Shown in pieces: positions 23,001 through 33,179 of a DNA stretch of 64,000 bases (within the stretch, counting starts at the first letter, position 1; every line of letters starts with the position of its first letter). The stretch covers positions 17,335,088-17,399,087 of the forward strand of contig OX465579.1 in assembly GCA_950022655.1 (NCBI GenBank), in the 5' to 3' direction. Origin of the DNA: Alentia gelatinosa. Lineage: Eukaryota; Annelida; Polychaeta; Phyllodocida; Polynoidae. Under the pieces are notes generated by a model that worked only from the letters and a program-made list of their open reading frames with translations, was not told the DNA's origin and made no database searches. The translations under genes were made by a program, and so were the position numbers.

Positions 23001-25541
23001 ATAACCTATTTTACTCTGTATTTGGCATAACCATCTTTACTACTAAGTTTTTCAATGATGGTTAAATGTAAAAACCTTCATACACAGTTTCCTGAAAGGT
23101 TATTTAGCATAGCTGTCCCTCACTGAGGCTATTAGATTTTCTTACTCATGGGTTACAATGACCCCATTGAAAATGTATGAAGCTACAGTAAACCACTACC
23201 CATTGTTTATCAGTGGCCGTAAGCTACACCCATGGTTTACAGCTTTTTCAAAGCCAATATCGAATTTCTATAAATAAAAATCATTATTAATGACTATGGG
23301 TAAAAAATACAAGAATCGATGTTTTTTTGGACGGTCGGCTCTGTAAACCCCTAGAGGTTGACGATGTGATACATTTGCTATATTTTGTGTATTACTAAGC
23401 ATCAACCCCTCGTGGTTCATGGCCACCCGTCCAAAGATCATCTATTATTGTATGTAACCACAGTCATGCCTGTAATTGCTAGATGATAATACTGGATACA
23501 ATCGCTATAGCTCATGTACTATCATGCATCAATCTCTCGTGGTTAATGGCTGCCTGTCCAAAATAAACATCAATTATTGTCTATAACCACAGCTATGCAA
23601 GTGAGTGCTTGATAACAATACTGGATACAATCGCTATAGCTTGTGTATTACTATGCGTCAACCCCTTGTGGTTTATGGCTGCCCTTCCAAAACCAAAAAG
23701 TAATCAATTATTGTCTATAACCATAGATATGCCAGTCAGTGCTAAATAACAATACTGGATACATTCGCTATAGCTTGTGTATTACTATGCGTCAACCACT
23801 TGTGGTTTATGGCCGCCCTTCCAAAATAAACATCAATTATTGTCTATAACCACAGATATGCAAGTGAGTTCTTGATAACAGTACTGGATACATTCGCCAT
23901 AGCTTGTGTATTACTATGCGTCAACCACTTGTGGTTAATGGCTGCCCTTCCAAAAAGTCATCAATTATTGTCTATAACCACAGTTATGCCAGTCAATGCT
24001 AAATAACAATACTGGACATAATCGCTATAGCTTGTGTATTACTATGCGCCCACCTCGCGTGGCTTATGGCCGCCCGTCCCAAAAAATATCATCAATTATC
24101 TATAACCACAGTCATAGTGCACAGTGAGTGCAAGATAACAATGCTGGTACGCCTCTGCCTTAATATTTCAGAGAGGCTGTTTTAGCAGGCTGGAGGACCT
24201 TTTCCTGGTTGTGTGGGCGATGTGCATTGTTCTCGTTGGAGCTGGATTACCAACGCTCGTAAGTAGCCTCGGCATTATTAATCCACACCTAGATTAATTA
24301 CAGCTGAGAGGCAACATGACGTGCATTAAAACAATGGTCGATGCCGGATACGAGGTGTCCTGTAGAGAAAACGAGAACCAACGTGTTCTGCATCATGTTT
24401 GTGCTTCGTTTCTACTTATCATATCATGGTGATTTGTGGTGTACGTGGGCGTTGAGTAATGTTATTTATCTCACCCCTGGTACAAGCTTCGCCATAGAAA
24501 TAACATTAGGAAAAAATACTCAACGATCACCCCCGTAAAGTGACAATACTATGCCACGGCCGTGGCATAGTGAATGTGAGATGACGTGATTTGGATTTGC
24601 TGGGTATATTCGAACTATTTCGATATTCTGATACTATCTAAGGGGTATCTAAGGGGTGAGATAAATCCAGAACTACACTCGAATCGTAAAATAGACAATA
24701 CTCCACTCGTTTGAATGTGCCATAATCGTCACTCGGCTTCGCCTCGATGACGATTCGGGCACATCCAAACTCGTGGTGTAGTGTCTATTTGTACGATTCT
24801 CGATGCAGTTCTGTATGAATACCTATGCCAGAAAATACTGTAAATACCAGCCTCTGGTAGTACCAATTTTACTGTCTCTCTCTCTCTCTATCTTGTACGC
24901 AACAGATTAAATAAGAGATGCGCAAAATGTCTTGATTCATTACCCCTTGCTCCAAACCCTCTCACTGAGTACGTTCTCTATAGATGACTCCATTCCGGAT
25001 ATAACATTTTTCTGCTTTGATTTTCATCCAGGATATCCTTGCTACATTCACCTTTATATGAAAAGGCACCTTGTAGAATTATATCTATCCAAAGAAGTTT
25101 AACGTAGACAACTATGGAATAACAATTTGGGGAACATTTATGAGATGATACTTCTGCCAAATAAAAAACAAAACAAAAAAACAAACAACCCTATACCATC
25201 TTATAACCAACCAGCTGCTTGGAGATACACATTTAAATTCGATTTTTAATTGATTAGAGTTTATTTCCTACTACAGTATGTGTTAAAAGTTTTTTCCTTT
25301 TTCATTGTCGTCCTTTGGTTTTCACATGAGACCTTGATTACTTGGGAAAATCTCTTTTTATTCCTTCATTTATTTCTTACTACAGGCTCTGGGATTGTTG
25401 GGCACACTTGGCCTTGAACATCATCTGCGGCGGCAAAAACAAAGAGAAGAGGAGCGCTTTAAGTCAGCAGAGAAGGCCATGAAGAATATTGCTTTAAGGA
25501 GAAATAAGAAGCTGCGACTGACACCTGTGGAACGGACATGA
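13993..25541 (+). CDS. Tetraspanin, eight coding exons, 246 aa
   Basis: Exons: 13993-14049, 15542-15622, 17180-17271, 18888-18972, 20236-20307, 22365-22475, 24172-24258 and 25386-25541. All introns are GT-AG and phases agree (0,0,2,0,0,0,0). Four hydrophobic segments are predicted at about residues 12-35, 45-67, 82-101 and 176-204. The large extracellular loop (about 103-174) holds Cys-Cys-Gly at 132-134, Cys150 and Gly-Cys at 168-169, the four-cysteine pattern that defines tetraspanins. The N-terminus is short, and the C-terminal tail (205-246) is strongly basic. The loop is small for the family. Tetraspanins act as plasma-membrane or endosomal organisers of partner proteins. The start is ATG 13993, the first after an in-frame TAA. 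I cannot assign it to a subfamily. The stop is TGA 25539-25541. Confidence 0.9.
14075..14440. repeat. Hairpin repeat (F12b) in tetraspanin intron 1
   Basis: Contains CCGATGGTTCTGTAGA and its partial inverse, with TATTAC at 14356-14361 followed by a TACATGTCAACC block. Related copies: 4085-4235, 23150-24150, 26555-26765 and 38020-38415. Confidence 0.6.
15542..15622 (+). CDS. Tetraspanin exon 2
   Basis: Residues 20-46, the end of membrane segment 1 and the small extracellular loop. The acceptor is TCGTTTTTCAG and the donor TTG|GTAGGA. Phase 0 on both sides. Confidence 0.85.
15636..15972 (+). mobile_element. F9 fold-back element in tetraspanin intron 2
   Basis: Begins AGAACGTCCTGGCCATGCTG. Its inner arms around CCGAGTTCCGTAC form a hairpin, and it ends CGGCATGGGTATATAGTAA. 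Copies: 28345-28645, 33675-33945, 61660-61915 (minus) and 61970-62165 (partial). It begins about 14 bp after the splice donor. Confidence 0.75.
16088..16500 (+). repeat. F14 dispersed repeat
   Basis: Shares AATGAGCGTGCAATT, GAGTCTAGGATCCAAACATA and GAGGTATTTTGGTCT with 41905-42310 and, inverted, with 26150-26545 and 29757-30275. No coding capacity. Confidence 0.7.
16630..16990 (-). mobile_element. F15 element copy
   Basis: Inverted relative to 33180-33545. It contains a hairpin with CGTGTATTACTACACG (16679-16694) and the TTTATCCTACCCC block at 16783. Confidence 0.7.
17180..17271 (+). CDS. Tetraspanin exon 3
   Basis: Residues 47-76 and two bases of Cys77; membrane segment 2 (MVALMETLGVFIFVAGITIL). 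The acceptor is ATTTTACAG and the donor GTG|GTAAGA. Phase 0 to 2. Confidence 0.88.
17370..17710 (-). repeat. F13 repeat copy
   Basis: Shares CATGGTGACCCCCGA and the AT-rich block before it with 60445-60955. It lies in tetraspanin intron 3. Confidence 0.6.
17960..18335. mobile_element. Fold-back element (F21)
   Basis: An inner hairpin (about 18085-18180) pairs ACTGTGGGCGAAAC with GTTTTGCCCACAGT. The outer parts (GGGCACGAACATTATTA, GCAGCGGGCAGTATTT) match 49150-49440 inverted. Confidence 0.65.
18888..18972 (+). CDS. Tetraspanin exon 4
   Basis: Completes Cys77 and encodes 78-105, membrane segment 3 (FLILGTIVLLAVVVFAGYLF). The acceptor CCCAG at 18887 keeps the frame; the nearby TTTCAG at 18900 would not. 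The donor is AAT|GTAAGT. Confidence 0.85.
19790..19915. repeat. Hairpin repeat ending in a TCATCTCACCTC terminus
   Basis: Partly self-complementary around ATCATCATC and GTGATGATTA. It relates to the larger hairpin at 24650-24805 that begins GGGGTGAGATAAATCCAG. Confidence 0.4.
20236..20307 (+). CDS. Tetraspanin exon 5
   Basis: Residues 106-129, first helix of the large extracellular loop (EESHWWTLGNTIIDDIQAK). The acceptor is TCTATAG and the donor AAG|GTAGGT. Phase 0 to 0. Confidence 0.85.
20845..21608. mobile_element. 764-bp insertion with 5-bp target duplication, probable solo LTR
   Basis: The direct repeat ACAGG flanks it (20840-20844 and 21609-21613). The surrounding F8-like sequence is continuous at 60955-61160, which gives the empty site. 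It starts with TG and contains a TATA box (CTATATAAG near 21235) and AATAAA (21314-21319) about 75 bp apart, as in an LTR promoter/polyA unit. Its upstream part has imperfect repeats around GCACACCCACTGTCC. The right end does not read CA, and no primer-binding site or coding region is present, so LTR identity is an inference. It lies in tetraspanin intron 5. Confidence 0.5.
22365..22475 (+). CDS. Tetraspanin exon 6 with CCG motif
   Basis: Residues 130-166, starting YECCGYQGQADF. It carries Cys132, Cys133 and Cys150 of the large loop. The acceptor TTCCAG at 22364 fits phase 0; the alternative CCCAG 11 bp upstream breaks the frame. The donor is GAC|GTAAGT. Confidence 0.92.
23330..24140 (+). repeat. 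Minisatellite of about 120-bp units derived from a hairpin repeat
   Basis: About six units each carry GTGTATTACTATGCGTCAAC, then GTGGTTTATGGCC, ATCAATTATTGTCTATAACC and GATAACAATACTGGATAC. It fills the last third of tetraspanin intron 6 and stops about 30 bp before exon 7. Confidence 0.9.
24172..24258 (+). CDS. Tetraspanin exon 7
   Basis: Residues 167-195. It opens with Arg-Gly-Cys, the closing cysteine of the large loop, then membrane segment 4 (LFLVVWAMCIVLVGAGL). The acceptor is ATTTCAG and the donor CTC|GTAAGT. Phase 0. Confidence 0.9.
24650..24810. repeat. Hairpin repeat with GGGGTGAGATAAA terminus
   Basis: The left arm (CACTCGAATCGTAAAATAGA) pairs with the right arm near 24778-24800, and an inner palindrome centres on CTTCGCCTCGATGACG. 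It lies in tetraspanin intron 7. Confidence 0.6.
25386..25541 (+). CDS. Tetraspanin exon 8 (last)
   Basis: Residues 196-246 and TGA. It encodes the end of membrane segment 4 and a Lys/Arg/Glu-rich cytoplasmic tail. The acceptor is CTTACTACAG. The 3' untranslated sequence immediately becomes repeat DNA, and no AATAAA is seen nearby. Confidence 0.88.
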   Translation, partial: ALGLLGTLGLEHHLRRQKQREEERFKSAEKAMKNIALRRNKKLRLTPVERT

Positions 25542-25601
25542 TTTTATACTACCCCTCATATACGTGTCTCACCAGTGGACCGTGTCCATGGTCAGACAGC
25601 A

Positions 25602-25887
25602 TAAGGCCCGGCGTCCACCTACTACGATATGGCCCCGATATGGTCTACGATGCACCTCCCGATACAAAATCAAAATCGCGTCGGAAGGTCCCCTAATATC
25701 GGGGCAGTTGACCACGTTTCTGCGATTAGACACCGATAAAAACCCCATACAATGCGTGGTGGATTGGAATGTCTAGATATGTCTACGATTTTGCACCTTC
25801 CCGATATGTCTCCGATATTCGCTTTTTGTATCGGTGCCATATCGGTAGGTCTAAATTTCTATCGTAGTAGGTGGACGCTGGGCCTAA
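25602..25887 (+). mobile_element. F1 MITE copy just after the tetraspanin stop codon
   Basis: Inverted GGCCCGGCGTCCACC ends flanked by TAA on both sides, a good 3-bp target duplication. It begins about 60 bp after the stop and is likely within the 3' untranslated region. Confidence 0.85.
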
Positions 25888-26149
25888 ATCTCCAAAAACT
25901 TAACATTGAGTGACTGTATGCGACAGTTATCCAATAAGATATTTATATGCCACATGTGACATATGAAGTAACAGAAACATGTGACAAGGTTGGATAAAAT
26001 CCAAATGTCACTCAAATTCATATAATTGTGGCGTTAATTGTCTTCCACTACATATATCACTCAGCTCTGCTTTGCGAAATCATTCCACAAAGACAACTCA
26101 TGCCATATAAACAATCATATGAAATTTAATGACGTTTCTTGATGATATC

Positions 26150-26545
26150 ACTCTGCTTTTATTAGAACATGCCTGCACGCCCTATAAACGGTGCCTAAAG
26201 GTTAGAGTGGTCATCACTTTCAAGACTTTCAGCTTGCTGCAAAAAACTATGTCTTAACTATCTGAGTGCTATTCACTGTGATATTGGGAAAGGTGAAGTG
26301 CCAGTGTCTCCATTCACTCCAGACTAAAATAACTCAAGACCCATTGGCGCCTGATGTATTTGGATCCTATCAAGGCAGTTGAGGAAACATTTTTATTTTA
26401 TCTTTTTATTTGCTTTATTTACCCTGCAGGGAAACGGCAGGTTAACTGGATGCAAGTGGATTACAGAAAACGATCCATAGACTGAATATATATCCTGATT
26501 TATTTTGTACTTCCATACTCAGTCATCAATGATGAACATATCATT
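26150..26545 (-). repeat. F14 dispersed repeat
   Basis: Inverted copy of 16088-16500, with TTTGGATCC and ACTGTGATATTGGGAAAG blocks. Confidence 0.65.
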
Positions 26546-26811
26546 TGCTCCTAGTTACCCATGGTATACAAAATTGCCCATTGAAAATATATGCGTCTCC
26601 TAGGACTGTTCAATAACTGTCAGATACAACGGCATCAAATTAGGGTTTAAATACCATTAATAAAGTAATACACTCTCTGACGTTCGTATATTACTTTGCG
26701 TAAATCCCTCATGGTTTACGGCAGCCTAGCCACAAAAACCATCAATTATTGTCTATGGATCATGCCACTAACCGATAAATGAAGAATGAACAGGAATGAC
26801 ACTGTACGCAT

Positions 26812-27250
26812 AAGGGGGTGCGTCCACCAACCACGACAGGGCTGCGACAACGGCTTTCCGACAAGGTCCACGACAGCTCTACGATTGGAAGGCCTGTCGT
26901 AGCCTTGTAGTGGTTGGTGGAACATAGTTCCCGACAAGAGGCTATGACAAGGCCACGACAGGCTGCGACATGAAGCTTGTCGGGGGCCTGTCGGGGGCCT
27001 TCCGACAAGGTTATGACAAAATCGAACATGTTCGATTTTGGTGGCGTGTCGTGGCGTGTAGTGGCGTGTCAGGAGGTTGTCGCAGAGGTCTACGATAGAA
27101 TATTTAGGTGGAGCGTGCACTTCCCGACGGGTTGCGACAAGGGGTCACGACAGCCCCACTTCTCACGACAAGGCTGCGACAAGGCTGCGATTGGAACTTT
27201 CTTGTCGGCGCGTGTCGCAGCCCTGTCGTGGTTGGTGGACGCACCCCCTA
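26812..27250. mobile_element. F2 MITE, about 440 bp, CGACAAGG-rich
   Basis: Inverted ends read GGGGGTGCGTCCACCAACCA and TAA flanks both sides. The interior repeats CGACAAGG, GCGACA and CACGACA many times in both orientations around a central palindrome ATCGAACATGTTCGAT. The end layout resembles F1. Open frames inside (up to 135 codons) follow from this word structure and are not genes. Confidence 0.85.
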
Positions 27251-28320
27251 AGACATGTACACAGATTTATAATATATGGAAACTGGCTTACTGTCTTCGT
27301 ACCTCAAAAATATACGGTGAAATTATTTATCAGATATGGTGTCTGCTTCTAAACCATTTGAATACTATGGGGTTATTTGTGTAGCATTAATCTGAATACA
27401 CAGTAAAAGAACATGCCCCCTAGAGCAAGCCTACCATAATATAAACAAATGGAAATGTGTTTCTCAATAAACAATCTTGTCGGAATCCTTCCCTTCATGT
27501 TTCTTTATGGAATCCATATTAGTGGAAAGTATAAATCAAAACATATAAGAGAACATGTTACAATAATAGTAAACTGCAACGACATGCAAAGCTATAGATT
27601 AGGATTCTTTCGATTGGTACTTGTTATAAAACCGTAGACTTTCACTGTTTACCTGAGACCCCGGAGACGGTGGGTAGACGTGAGTTGTTTCGTATAAACA
27701 GTCCATTAGTGGTCTGATCCGCATGCCCTGCAGTATAAATCTGAGAACTGTTCCTTTCATCCAATTCACCATGTTAAGTAAACGCCATCACACCCTTGAC
27801 ACTTGTAATGCACCATAGAGCCCCGTGAAACTGTCAACACATCGGTAATCCAGTCCCCCTGAGGTGAGCCGTGGTCTCTACCACACACCTGCTCAAGGTG
27901 GGCTCTTACACCTGGCTCCTGTCAAACTGCCATCCTTCACACAATACAATACTATAGTAATCCACAAGGCAATGCCGCGTGAATTACGCAGCAATTGAAA
28001 TGAGATGGGATCTAGCTCTGACCCTAAACTGGAATAGGTTTCTGAATATATCTCAACCTTCACATTAAAATGGCTAACTTTTATAACATAATCCCCCATT
28101 GCGTATTTTTTGCTAGATTCTCAACGGGCGTTGGATAGGAGTTCCTAATGGTAAGCTTATAGGGAATAAATATCAGAGGTGAGATAAATGGGAGAACTGA
28201 CTGTCATATGATCTGTGAATTATTACGAATTCACAGACTAGCAAATACTTTTCCCGATGCCATTAGGCGGGCAGTGAGTGAGTAATGATCCACATATATG
28301 ACATGACTAGTCCGTTTTCC
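27251..28320. other. Intergenic stretch with no recognised gene
   Basis: No exon or element could be matched except a GAGATAAA-type terminus near 28138-28192 (GAGTTCCTAATGGTAAGC, then AGGTGAGATAAA). Confidence 0.35.
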
Positions 28321-28325
28321 CCTTA

Positions 28326-29097
28326 TGCCCCAGTCACACTGGTGTAATTATTTAGAACGTCCTGACCATGCTGTACAAGCTACAAAACGAGATGATAATT
28401 TATGGTTCGCAAGGAAGAAGGCGTTTACGCCGAGTTCCGTAAGAACCATAAATTATTATTGAGTTTTGTGGCTTGTACAGCATGGTAGGTCGTTTAATAT
28501 TAAATATATACCCGAAATTTAAAAAAAATTCCATTTGGTTTTACAACCAATATTTTACTAAACGTGTATAGGAAGGTACAGTATTTTTACGTCATATGGC
28601 GAAATGATGCGTATTTACAGTATACGGCATGGGTATATAGTAAAAAACGGCGTTTCTTCTACGCATTTGAAAGGACGCGAGTTCCGCGTAATTGGTGCGC
28701 ATAGCCAACACACTTATAGTTAACTACGCAATCCAGTCACACTGGCGTCAATTCTGGCGTTTTTACTACCTATCGGCTACGGATTGGGAACACATCTGTT
28801 TAGTATGCTTTAACGTTTTAGTACGTTTCTCAACGCTCATCAACCCTTATTTACGCCTCTGTACTTATTGTGGCGTTTTACCGCATTCATTTACGCATCT
28901 AAAATTTAGAACTCATTCCGACACCACGTCTTATCTACGTCTTTTCTACGTTTGTTTGTGCATTCCGACTTTTGTTTACGTATTTCTACCCTTTGCGGCA
29001 GTTTATGGCTTATTTGTAGATTTCAAAATGCGTAAAAGAACGTACACGTGCGTACACGGGAAACGCCGTTTTATTTTACGCCAGTGTGACTGGGGCA
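28326..29097. mobile_element. F5 MITE, 772 bp, TTA target duplication
   Basis: Inverted ends TGCCCCAGTCACACTGG sit between TTA at 28323-28325 and TTA at 29098-29100. It contains an F9 copy (about 28345-28645). The rest is rich in TACG and TTTACG words. A 159-codon open frame inside is not supported as a gene. Confidence 0.85.
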
Positions 29098-29756
29098 TTA
29101 TCATACAACCTCAAATGAACTTTTGTATTAATACGGAATTTTGGTACATAGAACTGATCCGCTCATGGTGATACTGCCCTTCCAGCCCTTTAGTTTCACA
29201 TTTTTGTTATCCCCCGTTTTAAATATTTTGTTTTGATACTCTAAATAAGTCATGGGTAGCAGCAGCCAGTATGTGTAGGTTTATACGGCCTAGGGTATGT
29301 AATAATAAGCTTATATATACAGCCCTACACTGAAGACACACCACATCCCATCGACCGACATATGTTCCTACAAGGGCACATTCACAGAATATAATATCAG
29401 TGCTGAATATTGCCTCAAAGTAAATATTCTTGTATGAGAGTAAAAGATTGGCAGTAACAGTGAACTATGCATGGCCGAATATTGAAACCTGATACACAGT
29501 TATGTAATCAGGGAAATATTAAATTAATGGTTGCTTCTTTCACCGGTGATACATATTGCCTTTCTTATGAAACAATCCTTGATTTCATGGTGCAGTATTA
29601 ACTCACGTATGCCCTTTGTGGTATATGTGAATGTGGTAATGAATATAGAATACATTCTTGCATATGTATTATTAGTTATGCCGCAGACACACCAAGCGAG
29701 AAATGTAGCGATTTTTGGAATCGCCAAGGCAATACTTTGTTAGCTCGTACCTACAC

Positions 29757-30275
29757 GCCCGGTGTACGTTGCCTAAATATTAAAGTACCCACATGGACTT
29801 CCAGCTTGCTGCAAAAAATCTATTACTTCACTATCTGTGTGCTATTCACTGTGATTTTGTGAAAGAAGCAGTGTGAAGGGCCAGTGGCTAAAGCCGGGAC
29901 ACACTAAGCGAATCAAGGAAGCGATCTTCGGAATTGCCAATACAAAATGACACGTATGAGAAATGTTATTTCATAGTAATTTCTCCCGACAATAATTTAC
30001 TGTATCAGAAGCATTAGTTAGAGGAGATATGAAATGATAGTTCACATACACGCCATTTTGTGTTGGCGATTCCAGAAATCGCTGCTCTTTTACCTTGGTG
30101 TGTCCCCGTCTTCAGGGTCTTAGAGCTGTGCCCAGCTGACCATGACCAATCACTGGAGACCGAAATATCTCATTGACCTACTGGTGCTTGATAAGTTTGG
30201 ATCCTAGAATCAAGCCGTTGCAGAGAGGGCAATTTGACAGGAAGCAAATGGGTCACAGGAAGCGATCCATAGACT
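29757..30275 (-). repeat. F14 repeat interrupted by an F10 element
   Basis: The outer parts match 26150-26545 and the reverse of 41905-42310. An F10 palindromic MITE sits at about 29893-30113. An F10 half-copy (CACACCAAGCGAGAAA) precedes it at 29685-29735. Confidence 0.7.
29893..30113. mobile_element. F10 palindromic MITE, single copy
   Basis: GGGACACACTAAGCGA and its inverse bound the element, with GGAATTGCCAATACAAAATG and TGTGTTGGCGATTCC inside. Compared with the uninterrupted F14 at 41905-42310, the site is consistent with a T-N-A triplet (TAA left, TCA right and in the empty site). Confidence 0.7.
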
Positions 30276-30279
30276 TTAT

Positions 30280-30835
30280 TACCCACCAAATACGGAGTCT
30301 CCATAGGAAATGTATAGAGCACCTTGAATCAACTACCCGGAGACTCTGACATGTCAAAATCTCCTGCAGGAGATTCCGGAAAAAAAGTCCCATCCATAAT
30401 GAGGTCAAATTATCATATACTTCAAAATAAGTTTTTGGAATGTTCATTCAATATCAATTATTTAGAATCAGTCATAATAATCTCATTTACCATCAGAAAT
30501 CACTGTCATAGCATGCTTTTCACGCTAAAATCATGGGGAAATGGCGAACTATATTATTGGTGTAAGTATACACCGAATTACTGCCAGGCTTGACAGTGCT
30601 ATGGTGTTTGGAACTAAATGTCTTGCATAAACATATCTATTGCAATAGATTTGTTATTAATCTTGAAGGTGGGTAATAAATACAATAAAGACTGGTTTTG
30701 TATACGAGTGACCGTAATCCCCTCGTAGTTGACGACGTAGTATCCTCGCTAATCGCTCGGATATTACTAAACGTCAACTACTCGGAGATTACGGCCACTC
30801 GTACACAAAACCAGTCATTGTTGTGTATGTATACA
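30280..30835. mobile_element. F12 element with terminal hairpin
   Basis: TTTATTACCCACC at the left is mirrored by GGTGGGTAATAAA near 30668-30680. A hairpin at 30687-30815 pairs TGACTGGTTTTGTATACGAG with its inverse and carries TATTAC at 30762. Related: 1885-2230, 41298-41582, 53145-53325 and 53900-54260. Confidence 0.65.
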
Positions 30836-31236
30836 TCCAAACCATTGGATTTCATTGTTATTAACTTATAACTTCACGCTCATTCATCAATAATGAACAT
30901 ACCCCTTGCTCCGAGTTGTTGAAAAACAATACCCTCATTGTTATAACATTGTGGATGTGTGAAGCTGCGTGTGGTGTGGAGTGGGGAAGGAAAGGTGGAG
31001 GGATGAAACTGGTACAAATATTTCCACCAAGAGCTCATGTTGGTGTTCGTGCTTAATCGTTTGGGAGTGAAGGATTATCCTCGCCTACCCTCCCTCCTAC
31101 CGCCACACCGATCCCCCGGAACCCCCCAGGACCCCCCGGGCACTGAGCCGGGCGCCGTGCCGGGTGCCTATGGGGCGCCGTTCAGGACATTGCCATTTCG
31201 TCCCTATATATTATCTTTCATCAACTAAATACACTC

Positions 31237-31462
31237 TTAAAGTGGGCTCCCACTATCACGATTTGCGCCTCCGACACACTACGATAGCCTTACGACAAGC
31301 GTTCCGATGATAAAATGAAATTTTTATCGGAAGGAACGGGTCCATCGTGAAAGCTAGACTCGTTCCTTCCGATAAAAATTTCATTTTTTTCAACGGAACG
31401 CTTGTCGTAAGGCTATCGTAGTGTGTCGGAGGCTCAAATCGAGATAGTGGGATACGCCTTTT
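31237..31462. mobile_element. F3 MITE, about 225 bp
   Basis: The ends GTGGGCTCCCACTATCACGA and its near-inverse enclose two inverted copies of TTCCGATAAAAATTTCATTT-like sequence. It abuts the F1 copy at 31464 with only a triplet between. Confidence 0.75.
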
Positions 31463-31463
31463 A

Positions 31464-31748
31464 GGCCTGGCGTCCACCTACTACGATATGGCTCCGATAT
31501 GGTCTACAATGCACCTTCCGATAAAAAAATCTAAATTGCGTCGGATGGTCACCTAATATCGGGGCAGTTGACCACGATTCTACATTTAGACACCGATAAA
31601 AACCCCATACAATGTGTGGTGGATAGGCTTGTCTAGACATATGTCTACGATTTTGCACCTTCCCGATATGTCTCCAATATTTGCTTTTTGTGTCGGTGCC
31701 ATATATGTAAGTCTAAATTTCTATCGTAGTTGGTGGAAGCCATGCCTT
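31464..31748 (+). mobile_element. F1 MITE copy
   Basis: A full-length copy of the subfamily with CTTTTTGTGTCGGTGCCATA in the right half. TAG precedes it and TTA follows. Confidence 0.8.
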
Positions 31749-32099
31749 ATTCTAACGTAAGTACACATTTTGTGACAAAAAAAATCCATTTCGTGAGAAG
31801 ACGGGTCATTTCATGAATAAAAGCCATTTAGTGAAACCCATTTCATGAAATAAAGCCATTTCGTGGACGGAATGATACATCTTGACTATATATGGGTGTA
31901 CTTTCGCGGACGAAATGAGTGATATGAGTGATTCCGTGGACGGAATGATAGATGGACTAAATCTATAAGACATTCCGTAGACTAAATAAGTTTGAGACTG
32001 ATTCCTTGACGGAATATGGACGAAGATTACTGGACCGATGGCACCACGGACTGATTGCACTTGGACTGATGGCCCCTCTTCGGACAGATAGCAACATTC

Positions 32100-32655
32100 T
32101 TTCCTAGACTGATGGCACCACTACATAGACTGATGGCACCACTCACCTAGACAGCAGCCCCCTCGCACACTCCAAGCAGAAATCTGGCACTCTACCTCCT
32201 CAAGCCGCTTGCATCTCTGCACCGACCTGCCTGTTTGGGACCAAATCTGTCCCATTCACCAATTTTTCAAATATCCTAAATTCTGAGGTTTTTTTTTTTT
32301 TTTTTTTTTGGGGGGGGGGGGGGACTTTGTGTTCTACCTATAAATAGAGATGAACATATTTATATGTTAAATAATATGCACTCATTTCTGTTACTATTTA
32401 TTTTGACCCAGATATAATCCCTGGGATTACTTTCTACAGTGGAAAGCACCTCATGTGTTATTGGGTTTCGTTTTGTCATCAAGACCCATGTGCTTCTTTG
32501 AAGGGGTTGTCTAATCAACTGTGGATTCACATTATGAAATGGTTTAAGTCTGAAAAGGAAACAGCTGGATCATCTGTGGGACTCATTTAACAATTCCTAT
32601 ATTTCACAACTCATAGTATATGAGTTTGAGTTACATAACCTTTGACAGTTACCTT
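32100..32655 (+). repeat. Repeat copy with T21-G14 run
   Basis: Matches 410-835 over CCGACCTGCCTGTTTGGGAC and the following AT-rich block. It contains 21 T (32289-32309) directly followed by 14 G (32310-32323). Confidence 0.7.
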
Positions 32656-33179
32656 GATTTGATTTGTGTATAGGGAACAAGCATTGGATTGAGGCAGAGA
32701 TGAGCAAGCGCTTGTGCCGCGAAAGATCTGGGAGGAGAGTGGCTCCCCTCGGCGCCGGCAGCGGCTGCATTCTAATATATACCCAAGTTCCTGTAGTTTT
32801 TCCGTTCAGCGCCGCCTAGCGTTGCGTAGTTTACTGAGGGCATCTTTTTTTTCCAAAGACAAAGATCTATAAGCCTGTTGCCCAGGCTTCTGCCATTGTA
32901 TATCTACTACTGTTGTACATTGTTTCTGTGTTTTCTTAAAATATCTAAAGTATTACTGAAGCGATATGTTTGTTTAACACCAAATTGGAACTGGAACAAC
33001 ATAGAATACAATGCAGTCACTGAACCTTCTCTGGACATAATTTAATCGCGTATTATAAACATATACCACTCATATAGCCAGTCCTCTAGTGCTAAAGAAT
33101 ACGTTGCCAGGTGTTTGTTTGGCTGCAGGCATTGCGTAACCAGGCAGATAAGGTGCGACATCGGTCTGTGGTAAAAGGT

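Noticed and set aside
1306..25541. A single fusion gene joining the ubiquitin-like exons to the tetraspanin
   Set aside because: The last Ubl exon ends in TAA or phase 2, while the tetraspanin has its own ATG exon after an in-frame stop and phase 0. The phases do not fit.
26977..27384. 135-codon open frame
   Set aside because: It lies inside the F2 MITE and is a by-product of its CGACAAGG words.
28692..29171. 159-codon open frame
   Set aside because: It runs through the F5 element and its terminal repeat, with no recognisable domain.
32289..32323. T21-G14 run as a functional element
   Set aside because: A homopolymer junction inside a dispersed repeat is more simply slippage or sequencing error.
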